From: Azadirachta indica
Taxonomy: Eukaryota > Streptophyta > Magnoliopsida > Sapindales > Meliaceae
Assembly: GCA_022749755.1 (NCBI GenBank)
Contig: CM040447.1
Location: 5,168,545 to 5,232,544, forward strand
Direction: 5' to 3'
Length of the DNA: 64,000 nucleotides
In this document: in pieces, positions 36,283 to 45,663 of the stretch
How the letters are laid out: each line of letters starts with the position of its first letter
Numbering within the stretch: the stretch's first letter is position 1
Position numbers and translations under genes: made by a program
Notes under the pieces: generated by a model
Seen by the model: only the letters and a program-made list of their open reading frames with translations
Databases searched by the model: none
What the model was told of the DNA's origin: nothing

Positions 36283-36517
36283 GATTTAGTAAGAGTTATT
36301 AGAAATTTGAAAGTAATTTGTTATTACAAGTATACATATTTTAGAAGAGCCATTAACAAGTGTAAGAAAAGAAAAAAATTTGGGTACTTTTGAGTTTCAA
36401 GAAAGTTTGTTGAGAAGAGTTATTCCTTTTAAGTCATAAGATGATTTAATATTGCACTACAAGTTTCATTCGCCAGATAAAATTTGAGGATGAGTTTTCT
36501 TTAAGAGAGTGACAATT

Positions 36518-36905
36518 TGATGTAGAACAATTTTAAAATTTAATTAGTTTAAAAAATCTTTTATTTTTACTAATTTAACTTATTATTTAATTTTTAGTTT
36601 TCTTATTTAGATAGGAGTTTTTTTTCTTTATTTGAGTTAATTTTATTATACTAGGTTTCCTCTATGATATTATAGAGAGCCTATACTATTTGTTTTAAAC
36701 AATCTTTTCATTTAATAAAATATTCTCCTATAATTTTGTCTCTTATAAGATTGTTATTTTCACACTCGTGTTTTGAGCCGTTACGGTTAGAATGATATCT
36801 TATCTTATCCGTTAGAATATTTATCTAACCACTGCATCAAAGAACCAAACGAGATTTGACGTTTGACAAGGTGATTTTATTCTACTTGTTGTCTCGCCTA
36901 CATCA
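36518..36905 (+). repeat. 3' LTR of the element in BAHD copy 3
   Basis: It runs from TGATGTAG to CTACATCA and is followed by aattc, the right copy of the target duplication. Confidence 0.9.
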
Positions 36906-38101
36906 AATTCTTTGTTAAGTGCTAATAAATTCATGTCTTCTTCAAGCAAAACCACCCATGCCTCAACCCAATCTCTTGATCTTGTATCCATAAGAGTGAC
37001 AAAATTAAAGAACTTTGTAGCAAATTCATCCCAACCGTAGATACTCTCCCAAAACGTTTTTCCCGACCCAAAATTAATACTATAGAACCCAAAATTACAC
37101 CAACTGACAAACATAATTCTATCTGCTGCCCTACAACACATTTTACTGTCAACATGAATAGCCTTATGAAAGTTAAGAAGATGAACTAGAGTTAATAATG
37201 GCTTAGCAATAGCAAAATATAATGGAGATTGGTGGCTTCATTTTTCAACGCAAATTTAGTACATGTGACAGCAAATGTGGTTTCTGAAGACCTGATTCTG
37301 TTTTGAAGGCAACCATGATACGTTTGAAAAGAAGTGCCGACACGATCTCAGCACGTGATGGATTGTGCACCCACGAGCTGGTTGCCTTAGCTTTGAGATT
37401 TTCTATTGCTTTTCCATCAAACACAAATCCCCCATAGCAGGTCTTTTGGTTTTAAGAAATAGAGCTAATAAGGCCCTCTAGGTTGCATCCTTTGGGTGTT
37501 GATTGGTTGGAGGAAATAAGGATAAAGAATTATAATTAGGAAATGTTGCTTCTTACGCATTCTTACGAGCTTAGGCAGCCCAACACTTTAGAAACAAGCC
37601 GATCGTTGTTCCATCATCAACTATATGTGCAACACTGATGTAAACGACAAGACCTCCACATGCAAACATTGTTACTTGTGTCTTAGCAACTTAAGATCCT
37701 GCAATTTGTCCATTCTGCTCAGTGGCGTCTTTTGGAACAAATTTAGGAATCAAAGAGACATTGGGTTGGCTGAAAAATTCATTAAGAGGATTTTTATCTC
37801 GAGCCTCTACAAAATAAATCCCCTCATCATCTTTCAACTTTCAAGCAAGTGGGTAAAAGTGGCTTAAGGTTTCAGACAGAGATTGTTTTAGTAGTTACAA
37901 TCTTTCGGAGACAATATGATCAATGTCAGAGAAGCTGGAAAGGTTTCTGTCCTGGTTCAGGGGATAGTGAAGGATGCCAGAAGCATAGGAGTAAGGAGTA
38001 AGAAACAATTGATCAAAAGGGAGCAGCTTATGGATTTTGAGGTGACAGGGAGTTTGAGAAGAGAGTTTCATGCGCTATCTGGAAACTATTTCCAAGTCCA
38101 T

Positions 38102-38168
38102 TTTCCAGAGATTCTCGTTCTGAAGATGATTTACAAATCTATCTAATCGGATCTATACATATACATAC

Positions 38169-38199
<31 letters not shown>

Positions 38200-38560
38200 G
38201 ATATAGATATATATAGCCTATATTACTACAATAACCTGACAAACTTATTATAATTATTATTATTGTTATTTCGATTTCACTCGAGCTGTGATATAATCCT
38301 TCACGAGTTTCCTCATTTGCTTTCAATGTTAGATTATTTTTTATTCTGAGCACCAGTTAATATATCAATATCTTATTTTTGATTCTCAAAATGAGTTATA
38401 GCCTTCATAATTTTCTCATTAGCTTTTGATATTAGATTTTTCTATTCTGAGCACTGATATATCAAGATTTATATCTTATTTTTGATTCTCAGAATCAGTT
38501 ATAATCCTTCAGGATTTCTATCATTTGCTTTTGTACGATTATTTTATCTTCTCTAACTTG
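38102..38560 (-). promoter_or_regulatory. Upstream region of BAHD copy 3
   Basis: The leader (38102-38150) matches the other copies. A long AT microsatellite (about 38155-38216) replaces the TATA region of copy 2. From 38294 a block of about 104 bp is tandemly repeated. The region is the inverse of that upstream of copy 6 (about 45100-45357). Confidence 0.5.
38294..38532. repeat. Tandem repeat of about 104 bp in the BAHD copy 3 upstream region
   Basis: Units start at 38294, 38399 and 38502 (partial). Shared landmarks are ccttcacgag-like, ttctgagcac and gattctcagaatcagttata. Other BAHD promoters here carry about one unit plus a partial one (for example 45105-45235). Confidence 0.78.
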
Positions 38561-38639
38561 TATATTATAATTTTTACTGAAAGGTCATATCTGTAGCAAT
38601 ATTCTTAAATAAATATATAAATAAATAAAAAATAGCAGA

Positions 38640-38834
38640 CGTGACTTTTTTAAACGTTATATGGTATTTTCAGAATCAAAAATGGAAAGAAGCAAATCTT
38701 GATAAATAGGTGCTGAGAATAAAAATCTTATATCAAAAGCAAATTGCGAAATCTTGATGGATTATATAATTCGACAGTGAGAAAAATCCAACCGATTAAT
38801 AGTAATTATTTGAACAGGTTTGTTTAGATCAACG

Positions 38835-38860
<26 letters not shown>
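38640..38860. repeat. Dispersed BAHD-flank repeat, copy a
   Basis: Its inverse occurs at about 44580-44790 upstream of copy 5 and again at about 56165-56375. Landmarks are aaagcaaattgcgaaatc and gagaaaaatccaacc on this strand. Confidence 0.75.
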
Positions 38861-38866
<6 letters not shown>

Positions 38867-38869
38867 CTT

Positions 38870-39297
38870 GAAAAATGTCCAATTAACCTTAATATTATTT
38901 TAAATTGGAATTATTTTAAAATTCTAATGATTGTAAAATTATATTTTATTAATAAGTTTTTTTATTAGCAAAAATAATTTTTATTATCAATGAAGTTTAT
39001 TATACATGCATTTTCAAAATGGTTATTGGTTAAAGATTGTATAATTTATTAGCACGATAAATTTGGGGCAAGGTATTAGTGCCTTTCATCTATGCACAAG
39101 TTTGAATCTAATTAAAATGATATTGTTTTGCAATTTTAAAAGAACTGGTTCAAACCACTGCTTTAATTGTTTCTTTTAAATAAAAAGGGCAAAATAAAAA
39201 ATATCAAAAAAATTAGGGGTAATGGCGTGTTTCTCAAATATTAGGGAAACTAACTATTGGGAAAAAAAGTAGGAGGAAAATCTGACATTTTCCATAC
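38870..39297. mobile_element. MITE in the BAHD copy 4 upstream region
   Basis: The left end gaaaaatgtccaatt (38870) and the right end (complement ggaaaatgtcagattttcc, ending about 39297) are inverted repeats. The same element, in opposite orientation, lies upstream of copy 5 at 44088-44512. Since both arms share it, insertion preceded the copy 4/5 inverted duplication. Confidence 0.65.
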
Positions 39298-39371
39298 ATA
39301 TTCTAGAATGTGTGTGTATCTGCTTGATTAGGTAGGTTTGTAGATCGTCTTGAGATCAAAATTCCCTGAAA

Positions 39372-40094
39372 ATGGATTTGGAAATAATTTCCAGAGAATG
39401 CATCAAACCCTCTTCTCCAACATCTTTCAACCTAAGAAACCATAATCTCTGTCACTTTGATTAATATGCTGAGCACATCTATGCTTCTGGTCCATTACTA
39501 TCCCCTGAACCAAGACCTAAATCTTTCTAACTCCACTGACATTGGTCATACTGTCTCTGATAACTGCAACTACTAAAACAATCTTTATCCAAAACCTTAA
39601 CCCATAATTTTTACCCACTTGCTAGAAAGCTGAAACATGATTTACTGTTGACAGCAGTGATGAGGGGGTTTATTTTGCAGCTGCTCGAGCTCAAAAATTC
39701 TCGTGAATTTCTCAGCCAACCCGATGTTATCTGTTTGATTCCTAAACTGGTTCCAAAAGACAGCACCGAGCAGAATGGAGGATTTGCAGAAGCTCACGTG
39801 GCTAAGATATAAGTAAGAGTATTTGCATGCGAAGGTCTCAACATTTGCAGTTGTGTTTCACATATGTTCGGTGATGGAGCAACTCTCCGCTTGTTTCTAA
39901 ACAATTGGGCTGCCATAGCTCGTAAGAATATTGAAGAAGCACTACTTCCGACTTAATAGTGCTTCATCCTTATTTCTTCCAATTGATGAAGACCCAAAAG
40001 ATGCAACGGGCATGTGGGCTCTGGAGGCTCGATTTTATAAAACCAGCAGAGTGTTGGGATGAGCTTTGTATTTGATGCAAACGCAATAGCAAAT
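39372..40094 (+). pseudogene. BAHD acyltransferase copy 4, truncated pseudogene
   Basis: It starts MDLEIISRECIKPSS as in copy 5 and can be followed to the VFDANAIAN segment (about codon 240), where similarity stops at about 40094 and LINE sequence begins. There are in-frame stops (for example in place of the DQ at about codon 31), small deletions near 39490-39520 and a frameshift near 40050. HxxxD is retained as HMFGD. The whole C-terminal half with DFGWG is absent and not found downstream. It is convergent with copy 5 and is its inverted duplicate. Confidence 0.9.
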
Positions 40095-40905
40095 TGTATT
40101 GTTGATTACTACAGGAACTTGTATTCTTCTTTAAGCTTGATTCGTGATGTATCTTCCATCAGCTCTGTCATTCCACAAATGGTCTCTTCAGAAGAAAATG
40201 ATTATCTGATCTCTCTTTCATCAGCTGAGGAAATCACGAGGACTGTGTTTTCTATGTATCCTTTTAGTGCCCCTGGACCATATGGCTTTCCAGGTTACTT
40301 TTATCATTCATACTAGGATATTATTAAGGATGTCGTTAAATTTGTTTTGCAATTTTTTTACCTCGGGTACATATATCAAAATGTTAACAACTAATTTATT
40401 ACTCCTATCCCTAAAGTTGATGGTGCGAATACCATCTCTCAATTTCGACCGACTGCCATGGCTAATTTTTGTTTCAAAATCATCAGAAAGATTCTTGCCA
40501 ACAGATTAGGGGGAATTGCTTATAAGATCATTTCTCCACAACAGGCTGCCTTTATGGAAGGTAGGTAAATCTCTGATGGTATTGGGGTGGTTTCCAAAAT
40601 TTTCAACATTCTAGACAAGAAGTCTCATGGAGGGAACGTAGCCATCAAACTGGATATTGTTAAAGCTTTGGACACTGTAGAATGGGATTTTTTATTGCAG
40701 ATGCTTTGTTCATTTGGATTCCACTCTACTTTCATCACGTGGGTCAAAAATATACTTGAATTGAAATGACTTTTAATTTTCATTAATGACACACCTAAAG
40801 AGTACTTCATTTTGATTATAAAGGTGATCCTATTTCTCCTTCACTTTTTGGTATTGCAGAGGAAGTTCTCAGTCAAGGAATATCCTATCTTATCTCATTC
40901 TCTCA
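40095..40905 (+). mobile_element. LINE reverse transcriptase fragment, truncated at both ends
   Basis: The translation carries plant L1-type RT blocks in order: SAPGPYGFPGYFYH (about 40270), ITPIPKVDGANTISQFRPTA with frameshift (about 40400-40455), ILANRLGG, ISPQQAAFMEGR (about 40530-40568), AIKLDIVKALDTVEWDFL (40640-40695) and, decayed, LFGIAEEVLSQG near 40845. The catalytic FADD region lies beyond the point where homology ends. No A-rich tail or target duplication is seen, so it may have arrived by rearrangement rather than simple insertion. Confidence 0.85.
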
Positions 40906-41008
40906 GTTGAGTTCCAGTTTTATCTCCTCATTCTCTCGGTTTTCACCATCTTCACATGTGATTTTGAGAAAATAGTAAATTGAAACTGACAGAAAACTGG
41001 AACTCAAC
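40906..41008. repeat. Perfect 16-bp inverted repeat with a loop of about 71 bases
   Basis: gttgagttccagtttt at 40906-40921 is the exact complement of 40993-41008. A related direct motif (ggaactcaaagttgtttag) follows at about 41084-41102. It may be the end of a small unidentified transposon. Confidence 0.6.
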
Positions 41009-41265
41009 GTTGTTTAGAGGAAAAAAAAAAAATTAGAGTTTCACTGGAAAAGTAGAAAGAGAGGGAGATTAAATCAAGAGAAACGGAACTCAAAGTTGTT
41101 TAGAAGTATCTTAAAATCACAAATTTCATTAACTTTAAAATACTGCCATTTAAACACTACCAATGGTAATTTTAAAAAGGCATTAATTTAAAAATCATCC
41201 CATGTACTAATTTTAGCTAGCCAAATATTTTTTTTAAAAAATAGTCAAACAAGTCCATTAACTAG

Positions 41266-41538
41266 GGACTTGGATCCAATCCTGATCTTTTCTATCTTAT
41301 ACTTTTAAGAATCTATTGACATATGACATGAATGAAAATAGGAGGTTGAGATTGTATTTTAAAAACTATACCAAATAATTTTAAAATTATTTTTTTATCT
41401 TTTAGTGTAATAAATTGTAGTAATTAATTGGTAAAAGTTCTTAAAATATAATCTCAACCTTTCATTTTCATTCATGTTACGTGTTAATGGATCTTTAAAC
41501 GTATAGGATAGAAAAGATTAGGATTGGATCCAAGTCCA
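41266..41538. mobile_element. Mutator-type MITE, 273 bp, perfect 9-bp target duplication
   Basis: The termini are long inverted repeats of about 110 bp that begin ggacttggatccaatcct at 41266 and end at 41538 with the complement. Flanks are identical: attaactag at 41257-41265 and 41539-41547. A 9-bp duplication and a G-starting long inverted repeat fit the Mutator superfamily. No coding capacity; it would fold into a near-complete hairpin. Confidence 0.9.
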
Positions 41539-41547
41539 TTAACTAGA

Positions 41548-42617
41548 CCCTTGCTCTTATTAGTAACTGGAACTTAAATCAAACCCTTAGACATTGCAAA
41601 ATCGGCTTCACATATATAGGATTTTATTTTGACTTTGAAAATCATAGTAAACTATATTGAGTAGTAAAATAAGAAAACTACCTTTTCCTGTGCTTAATTT
41701 TTTTATTTATATTCATATATAAATTTTTTAACTGTTGATTTATGTAAAAGTAGATATATACGGTTAATGAGTCGATAATATTAGATGCTGGGTACTTTTT
41801 TGTCTTATATTTTCACTAATAGATTGCATAAATTTAATATTTAAAGTTTGTTTAAAAATTTATAAAATATTTAAACCAAGAATCTGGTATAAAAGATAAA
41901 TATTGAGAGAAGCAATACCGTTCTAACGAGCATTACATTAATTTAATGCTGTAAAAATGAAGGAGTATAATATGCAGACTCAGTCACGAAATAATTCCCG
42001 TCATTCATAGCAAATGACATGAAAATGGAGGGCCATTAATTTTGTTTATATAATTATTTTAAGAATAATGCTAAGCATGTATATCACCTCTCAGCACAGA
42101 TTATAATATACAATTTGAGAAAATAAAAAATGGTACAAAAGCCAAAGATCACAGAAATCCTAAAGGATTATTATTGATTCTGAGAATCAAAAGAGATATT
42201 AATCTTGGTGCTCAGACTAAGAAATAATGTAGTACTATGCCTTCTCCATGTGATTGCAACCGGGGCTTCATTTTCGATAGAGATGACTTGCCATGGATGG
42301 AGGAACATGATGAGTGATCTCTCGTAGTTGTGTTCATTAACATAAAATATAATTTGCAGTTGCATAAAAAAATATATTAAAAAAAGGGAAGACATTGTCA
42401 ACATTTAGGAACATTTAGGATAACAATTAAAATACTTTGGTAGATTACACAATTCCCTTATTTCACACTCACACAAATGTAAGTTACATGGGTCCTCCCA
42501 AAACAAAGAAAAATTACACTCAATCATGGTAAAGGAAACATATATATTCCGTTGAATTAATCCTGTTCCATAAAATCATTCTGACGATACTCTTTTAGAA
42601 CAAGATATCTTACCAAT
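41548..42617. other. Spacer between BAHD copies 4 and 5 with a duplicated upstream block
   Basis: No gene is seen. About 41900-42235 is a direct repeat of about 44825-45190, the DNA upstream of remnant copy 6 (shared: atgaaaatggagggcca, ctgaaggatt-like and ggtgctcag). At 42240 the similarity stops before any BAHD start codon, so this is a promoter-proximal block without its gene. The last 180 bp are 3' flank of copy 5. Confidence 0.65.
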
Positions 42618-43988
42618 TCAAATATCCAAGGGACTTGGGTCAATGGTGGCAAATGCAAGTAATTCTTTATCAAGTCCTAACAAAGCCATGTCTGCTTCAG
42701 GCAACAGCACCCACGCCTCGACTCCATCTCCCAATCTTGTCTCTATAAGCATGACAAAATTGGGGAACATTGTAACCAATTCATCCCAACCAACCATACT
42801 CACCCAGATAGGTTTTCCCCATCCAAAATCAATATTATAAAAACCAAAATTACACCAACTGCTAAACGAAATTCTATCTGCTGCCTTATTATAGACTTCA
42901 CCTTGATCTTGGATTGCTTTACGAAATTTAAGAAATGCATCATCACCTTGTAAAGCCTTGACAAAATCTCCATTAAGTTTGGTTATTGCTTCCCTCATTC
43001 GGTATACGATGCCCTCCAACTCCACTTCATCTTCAGTGCATAATAGTGCATTTGCATGCCAAAGAATGTTTCCAATGGAACAATCTGATATTCGTGACTT
43101 GATTTTCCAACGCAAATTTACAAGATGACTTAGCAAATTTGGCTTGTTGGAACCTGATTTTGTTTTGAAGGCAGCTGTGATGCATTTGAAAAGAAATGCC
43201 GATACGGCCTCAACACGCGTTGGATTTTGCATACGTGGGCTGGTTGCCTTGGCTTTGACATTTGCTATTGCGTTTGCATCAAACACAAATCTCTTCCCAA
43301 CACCTCTGCTGGTTTTATAAAATCGAGCCTCTAGAGCCCTCATGCCCGTTGCATCTTTTGGGTCTTCATCAACTGGAGGAAATAAGGATGAGGCATTATA
43401 AGTCGGAAGTAGTGCTTCTTCAATATTCTTACGAGCTATGGCAGCCCAATTGTTTAGAAACAAGCGCACAGTTGCTCCATCACCGAACATATGTGAAACA
43501 CAACTGCAAATGGCAAGACCTCCGCATGCAAATACTGTTACTTGTATCTTAGCCACGTGAGCTCCTGCAAATCCTCCATTCTGCTCGGTGCCGTCTATTG
43601 GAACAAGTTTAGGAATCAAACAGATCACATTGGGTTGGCTAAGAAATTCCTTGAGAGAACTTTTAGCTCGAGCCTCTGCAAAATAAACCCCCTCATCGTT
43701 GCAGTCAACAGTAAAATCATATTTCAACTTTCCAGCGAGTGGGTAAAAATTATGAGTTAAGGTTTCAGATAAAGATTGTTTTAGTAGTTGCAATCTCTCA
43801 GAGACAATATGATCAACGTCAGTGGAGTTAGAAAGGTTTAGTTCTTGGTTCAGGGGATAGTAATGTACACAAGAAGCATAGATGTGCTCAGCATATTGAT
43901 CAAAGTGACAGAGCTTATGGTTTCTTAGGTTGAAAGGTGTTGGAGAAGAGGGTTTGATGCATTCTCTGCAAATTATTTCCAAATCCAT
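42618..43988 (-). CDS. BAHD acyltransferase copy 5, intact, vinorine-synthase-like
   Basis: An uninterrupted frame of 456 codons, the normal length for BAHD enzymes (about 430-470), with no intron. The catalytic HxxxD is HMFGD at residues 166-170, and the structural DFGWG lies at 387-391 in NIDFGWGKPIW. The N-terminus MDLEIICRECIKPSS and FYPLAGKLKYDF (81-92) place it with vinorine-synthase-like members of the family. Known BAHD enzymes use acyl-CoA to acylate alcohols or amines of alkaloids, terpenoids or phenolics in the cytosol; which substrate applies here cannot be read. It is the only copy in the window seen to be complete and undamaged. Its inverted neighbours, copies 4 and 6, are broken. 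Confidence 0.96.
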   Translation of the reverse strand: MDLEIICRECIKPSSPTPFNLRNHKLCHFDQYAEHIYASCVHYYPLNQELNLSNSTDVDHIVSERLQLLKQSLSETLTHNFYPLAGKLKYDFTVDCNDEGVYFAEARAKSSLKEFLSQPNVICLIPKLVPIDGTEQNGGFAGAHVAKIQVTVFACGGLAICSCVSHMFGDGATVRLFLNNWAAIARKNIEEALLPTYNASSLFPPVDEDPKDATGMRALEARFYKTSRGVGKRFVFDANAIANVKAKATSPRMQNPTRVEAVSAFLFKCITAAFKTKSGSNKPNLLSHLVNLRWKIKSRISDCSIGNILWHANALLCTEDEVELEGIVYRMREAITKLNGDFVKALQGDDAFLKFRKAIQDQGEVYNKAADRISFSSWCNFGFYNIDFGWGKPIWVSMVGWDELVTMFPNFVMLIETRLGDGVEAWVLLPEADMALLGLDKELLAFATIDPSPLDI

Positions 43989-44087
43989 TTTTCAGAGATT
44001 CTTGATCTCAAGATGATCTACAAATCTATCTAATCGGGCAGATATATATAATTTAGCAGCTACACACACATTCTACATATATATAAG
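43989..44087 (-). promoter_or_regulatory. Leader and core promoter of BAHD copy 5
   Basis: The leader (43989-44035) matches the leaders of the other copies. On the minus strand a TATA-like aattatatatatctgcc lies around 44039-44055, about 60 bp before the start codon. A MITE begins just upstream at about 44088. Confidence 0.5.
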
Positions 44088-44512
44088 GAAAATGTCAAAA
44101 TCTCCTCCTGCGTTTCTTGCCCAATAGTTATTTTCCCTAATATTTCAGAAATACTCCGTCATTCCTAATTTTTTGATATTTTGATTTTGCCCTTTTTATT
44201 TAATAGAAATAATTAAAATGATGGTTTGAACCAGTTCTTTTAAAATTGCAAACTAATATTATTTTGATTAGATTTGAATTTATAAGTAGATGAAAGGTAT
44301 TAATGCCTTGACCCAAATTTATATTGCTAATAAATCATTCAATCTTTATTAAATAACCATTTTAAAAATGCATATATAATAAAATTCATTGATAATAAAA
44401 ATTATTTTTGTTAATAAAATAATTATTAATTAAATATAGTTTTATAATAGTTAAAATTTTAAAATAATTCGAATTTAAAATAATATTAAGGGGAATCGGG
44501 CATTTTTCACAC
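44088..44512. mobile_element. MITE in the BAHD copy 5 upstream region
   Basis: Inverse copy of 38870-39297. Ends are ggaaaatgtcaaaatc (44089) and the complement of gaaaaatgcccgattcc (about 44512). It contains aagaactggttcaaacc in the inverse orientation, as in its partner. Confidence 0.65.
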
Positions 44513-44579
44513 ATGCATGTATACATACATACATATATATAAAAGAATTATAATCGAATGTTGATCTAAGCAACCTATC

Positions 44580-44800
44580 CAAATTATTATTATTAATTGG
44601 TTGGATTTTTCTCGCTCTCGAATTATATAATCCATCGAGATTTTGCAGTTTGCTTTTAATATAAGAATTTTATTCTCTTCACCTATTTATCAAGATTTGC
44701 TTCTTTCAATTTTGATTTCAAAATAACATATAATGTTTAAAAAGTCACGTCTTCTATTATTTTTTATTTTCCCTATATATCAAATTGCCAACTGTTTCCA
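44580..44800. repeat. Dispersed BAHD-flank repeat, copy b
   Basis: Same orientation as the copy at 56165-56375 and inverse of that at 38640-38860. Shared: ttggatttttctcgctctc and tatcaagatttgct. Confidence 0.75.
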
Positions 44801-44824
44801 GCAATAACTTCCAATAATTTAACC

Positions 44825-45357
44825 CAAAATATTGAGTGAAGCAATAGCTTTCTACTGAACATTACATTAATTTAATAACGTGTGTACTCATTCATCAAAA
44901 TTATCACTTTTTATTATTTATGGCAAGTTATATTTATATGATACCCATAATCTCTCCTTGATGCATTTGTTAGCATGAAAATGGAGGGCCACTAATTGCA
45001 TTTATATATTTATTTAAGAATATTGCTACGGATATGACGTCTCAATAAAATTATAATATACAAGTTAGAGACAATAAAATAATCGTATAAAAGCAAATGA
45101 CAGAAATCCTGAAGGATTATAACTGATTCTAAGAATCAAAAAAAAGATACAAATCTTGATATGTTGGTGTTCAGAATAAAAAATAATCTAATATTAAAAG
45201 CAAATGAGAAAACTCGTGAAGGATTATATAATCTCAGCGTGGGTGAGAAGTCGAAATAATAATAATAATTTTGCCAGGTTGTTGTAGCTACATATGTATA
45301 ACGTAGACCCGATTAGATAGATTTGTAAATCATCTTCAGCACGAAAATATCCGGACA
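44825..45357 (+). promoter_or_regulatory. Upstream region of remnant BAHD copy 6
   Basis: It matches, inverted, the region upstream of copy 3 and, in part directly, 41900-42235. It includes a block of about 104 bp (from about 45105) and the conserved leader (about 45317-45357). It may still drive transcription across the join at 45390. Confidence 0.5.
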
Positions 45358-45390
45358 ATGGATATGGAAATAGTTTCCAGAGAGTACACC
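45358..45390 (+). pseudogene. BAHD copy 6, 11-codon remnant
   Basis: After a complete BAHD leader, the frame reads MDMEIVSREYT and then leaves the family abruptly, reaching a stop within three codons. From 45391 the sequence is the inverse of 34562 downward, which is 3' flank of copy 3. So a deletion fused the first codons of copy 6 to its own 3' flank, removing about 1.3 kb of coding sequence and about 350 bp beyond. Confidence 0.82.
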
Positions 45391-45645
45391 GATTTTTGAC
45401 TTATTTATTAAAATATAAGAATCGAATATTAAAACCAACCATACAAGGGCAACAAATGTCCTATCCCAAGAACTAATTGGGTGTGTGTGTCATAAATTAT
45501 AATGTAAAAGTGTTACAAATTTTATAAATGAGAGTAAGTACAGAATTTAATGGTTAAATATTATGAAAAATATATAAGTAGCTATTAAATATATGTTTGC
45601 TCCTTTTATATCCTTTTAAATCTAAAATAATGCGAAAGAGCGTAC
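45391..45645. repeat. Inverted copy of the BAHD copy 3 flank
   Basis: Inverse of 34289-34562. Similarity ends near 45645, shortly before the Gypsy 5' LTR at 45664. Confidence 0.72.
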
Positions 45646-45663
45646 TGTTAGAATGAGGGTGCC

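Larger units (their letters stand above)
34959..36905 (+). mobile_element. Short LTR retrotransposon inserted in BAHD copy 3
   Basis: LTRs at 34959-35344 (386 bp) and 36518-36905 (388 bp) flank 1.17 kb. The 3' LTR begins TGATGTAG and ends CTACATCA, an exact inverted pair. The flanks are aattt (34954-34958) and aattc (36906-36910), a 5-bp target duplication with one change. Joining the flanks restores the BAHD reading seen in copy 5 (caagtaattcttt). A primer site tggtatcaaagcc follows the 5' LTR at 35347, and a purine-rich ttaagagagtgac precedes the 3' LTR. Only gag-like coding remains, so it is non-autonomous. Confidence 0.92.
34909..38101 (-). pseudogene. BAHD acyltransferase copy 3, pseudogene split by an LTR element
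   Basis: The start codon position (38101) and stop position (34909-34911) match copies 1, 2 and 5, and similarity runs along the gene. Damage is heavy: a stop at codon 9, several later stops, a deletion removing part of the ND-rich segment near 37830, loss of about 150 bp around 37140-37210, and frameshifts. HxxxD survives as HIVDD, but DFGWG has become NFGSG (near 37050). An LTR retrotransposon sits about 16 codons before the stop (34959-36905). The frame before the insertion (36821-37141 region) still reads WCNFGFYSINFGSG. It cannot encode an enzyme. It is head-to-head with copy 4 and most like remnant copy 6 in its upstream region. Confidence 0.92.

Noticed and set aside
43262..43760. Plus-strand frames opposite BAHD copy 5
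   Set aside because: Shadows of the intact minus-strand gene with HxxxD and DFGWG.
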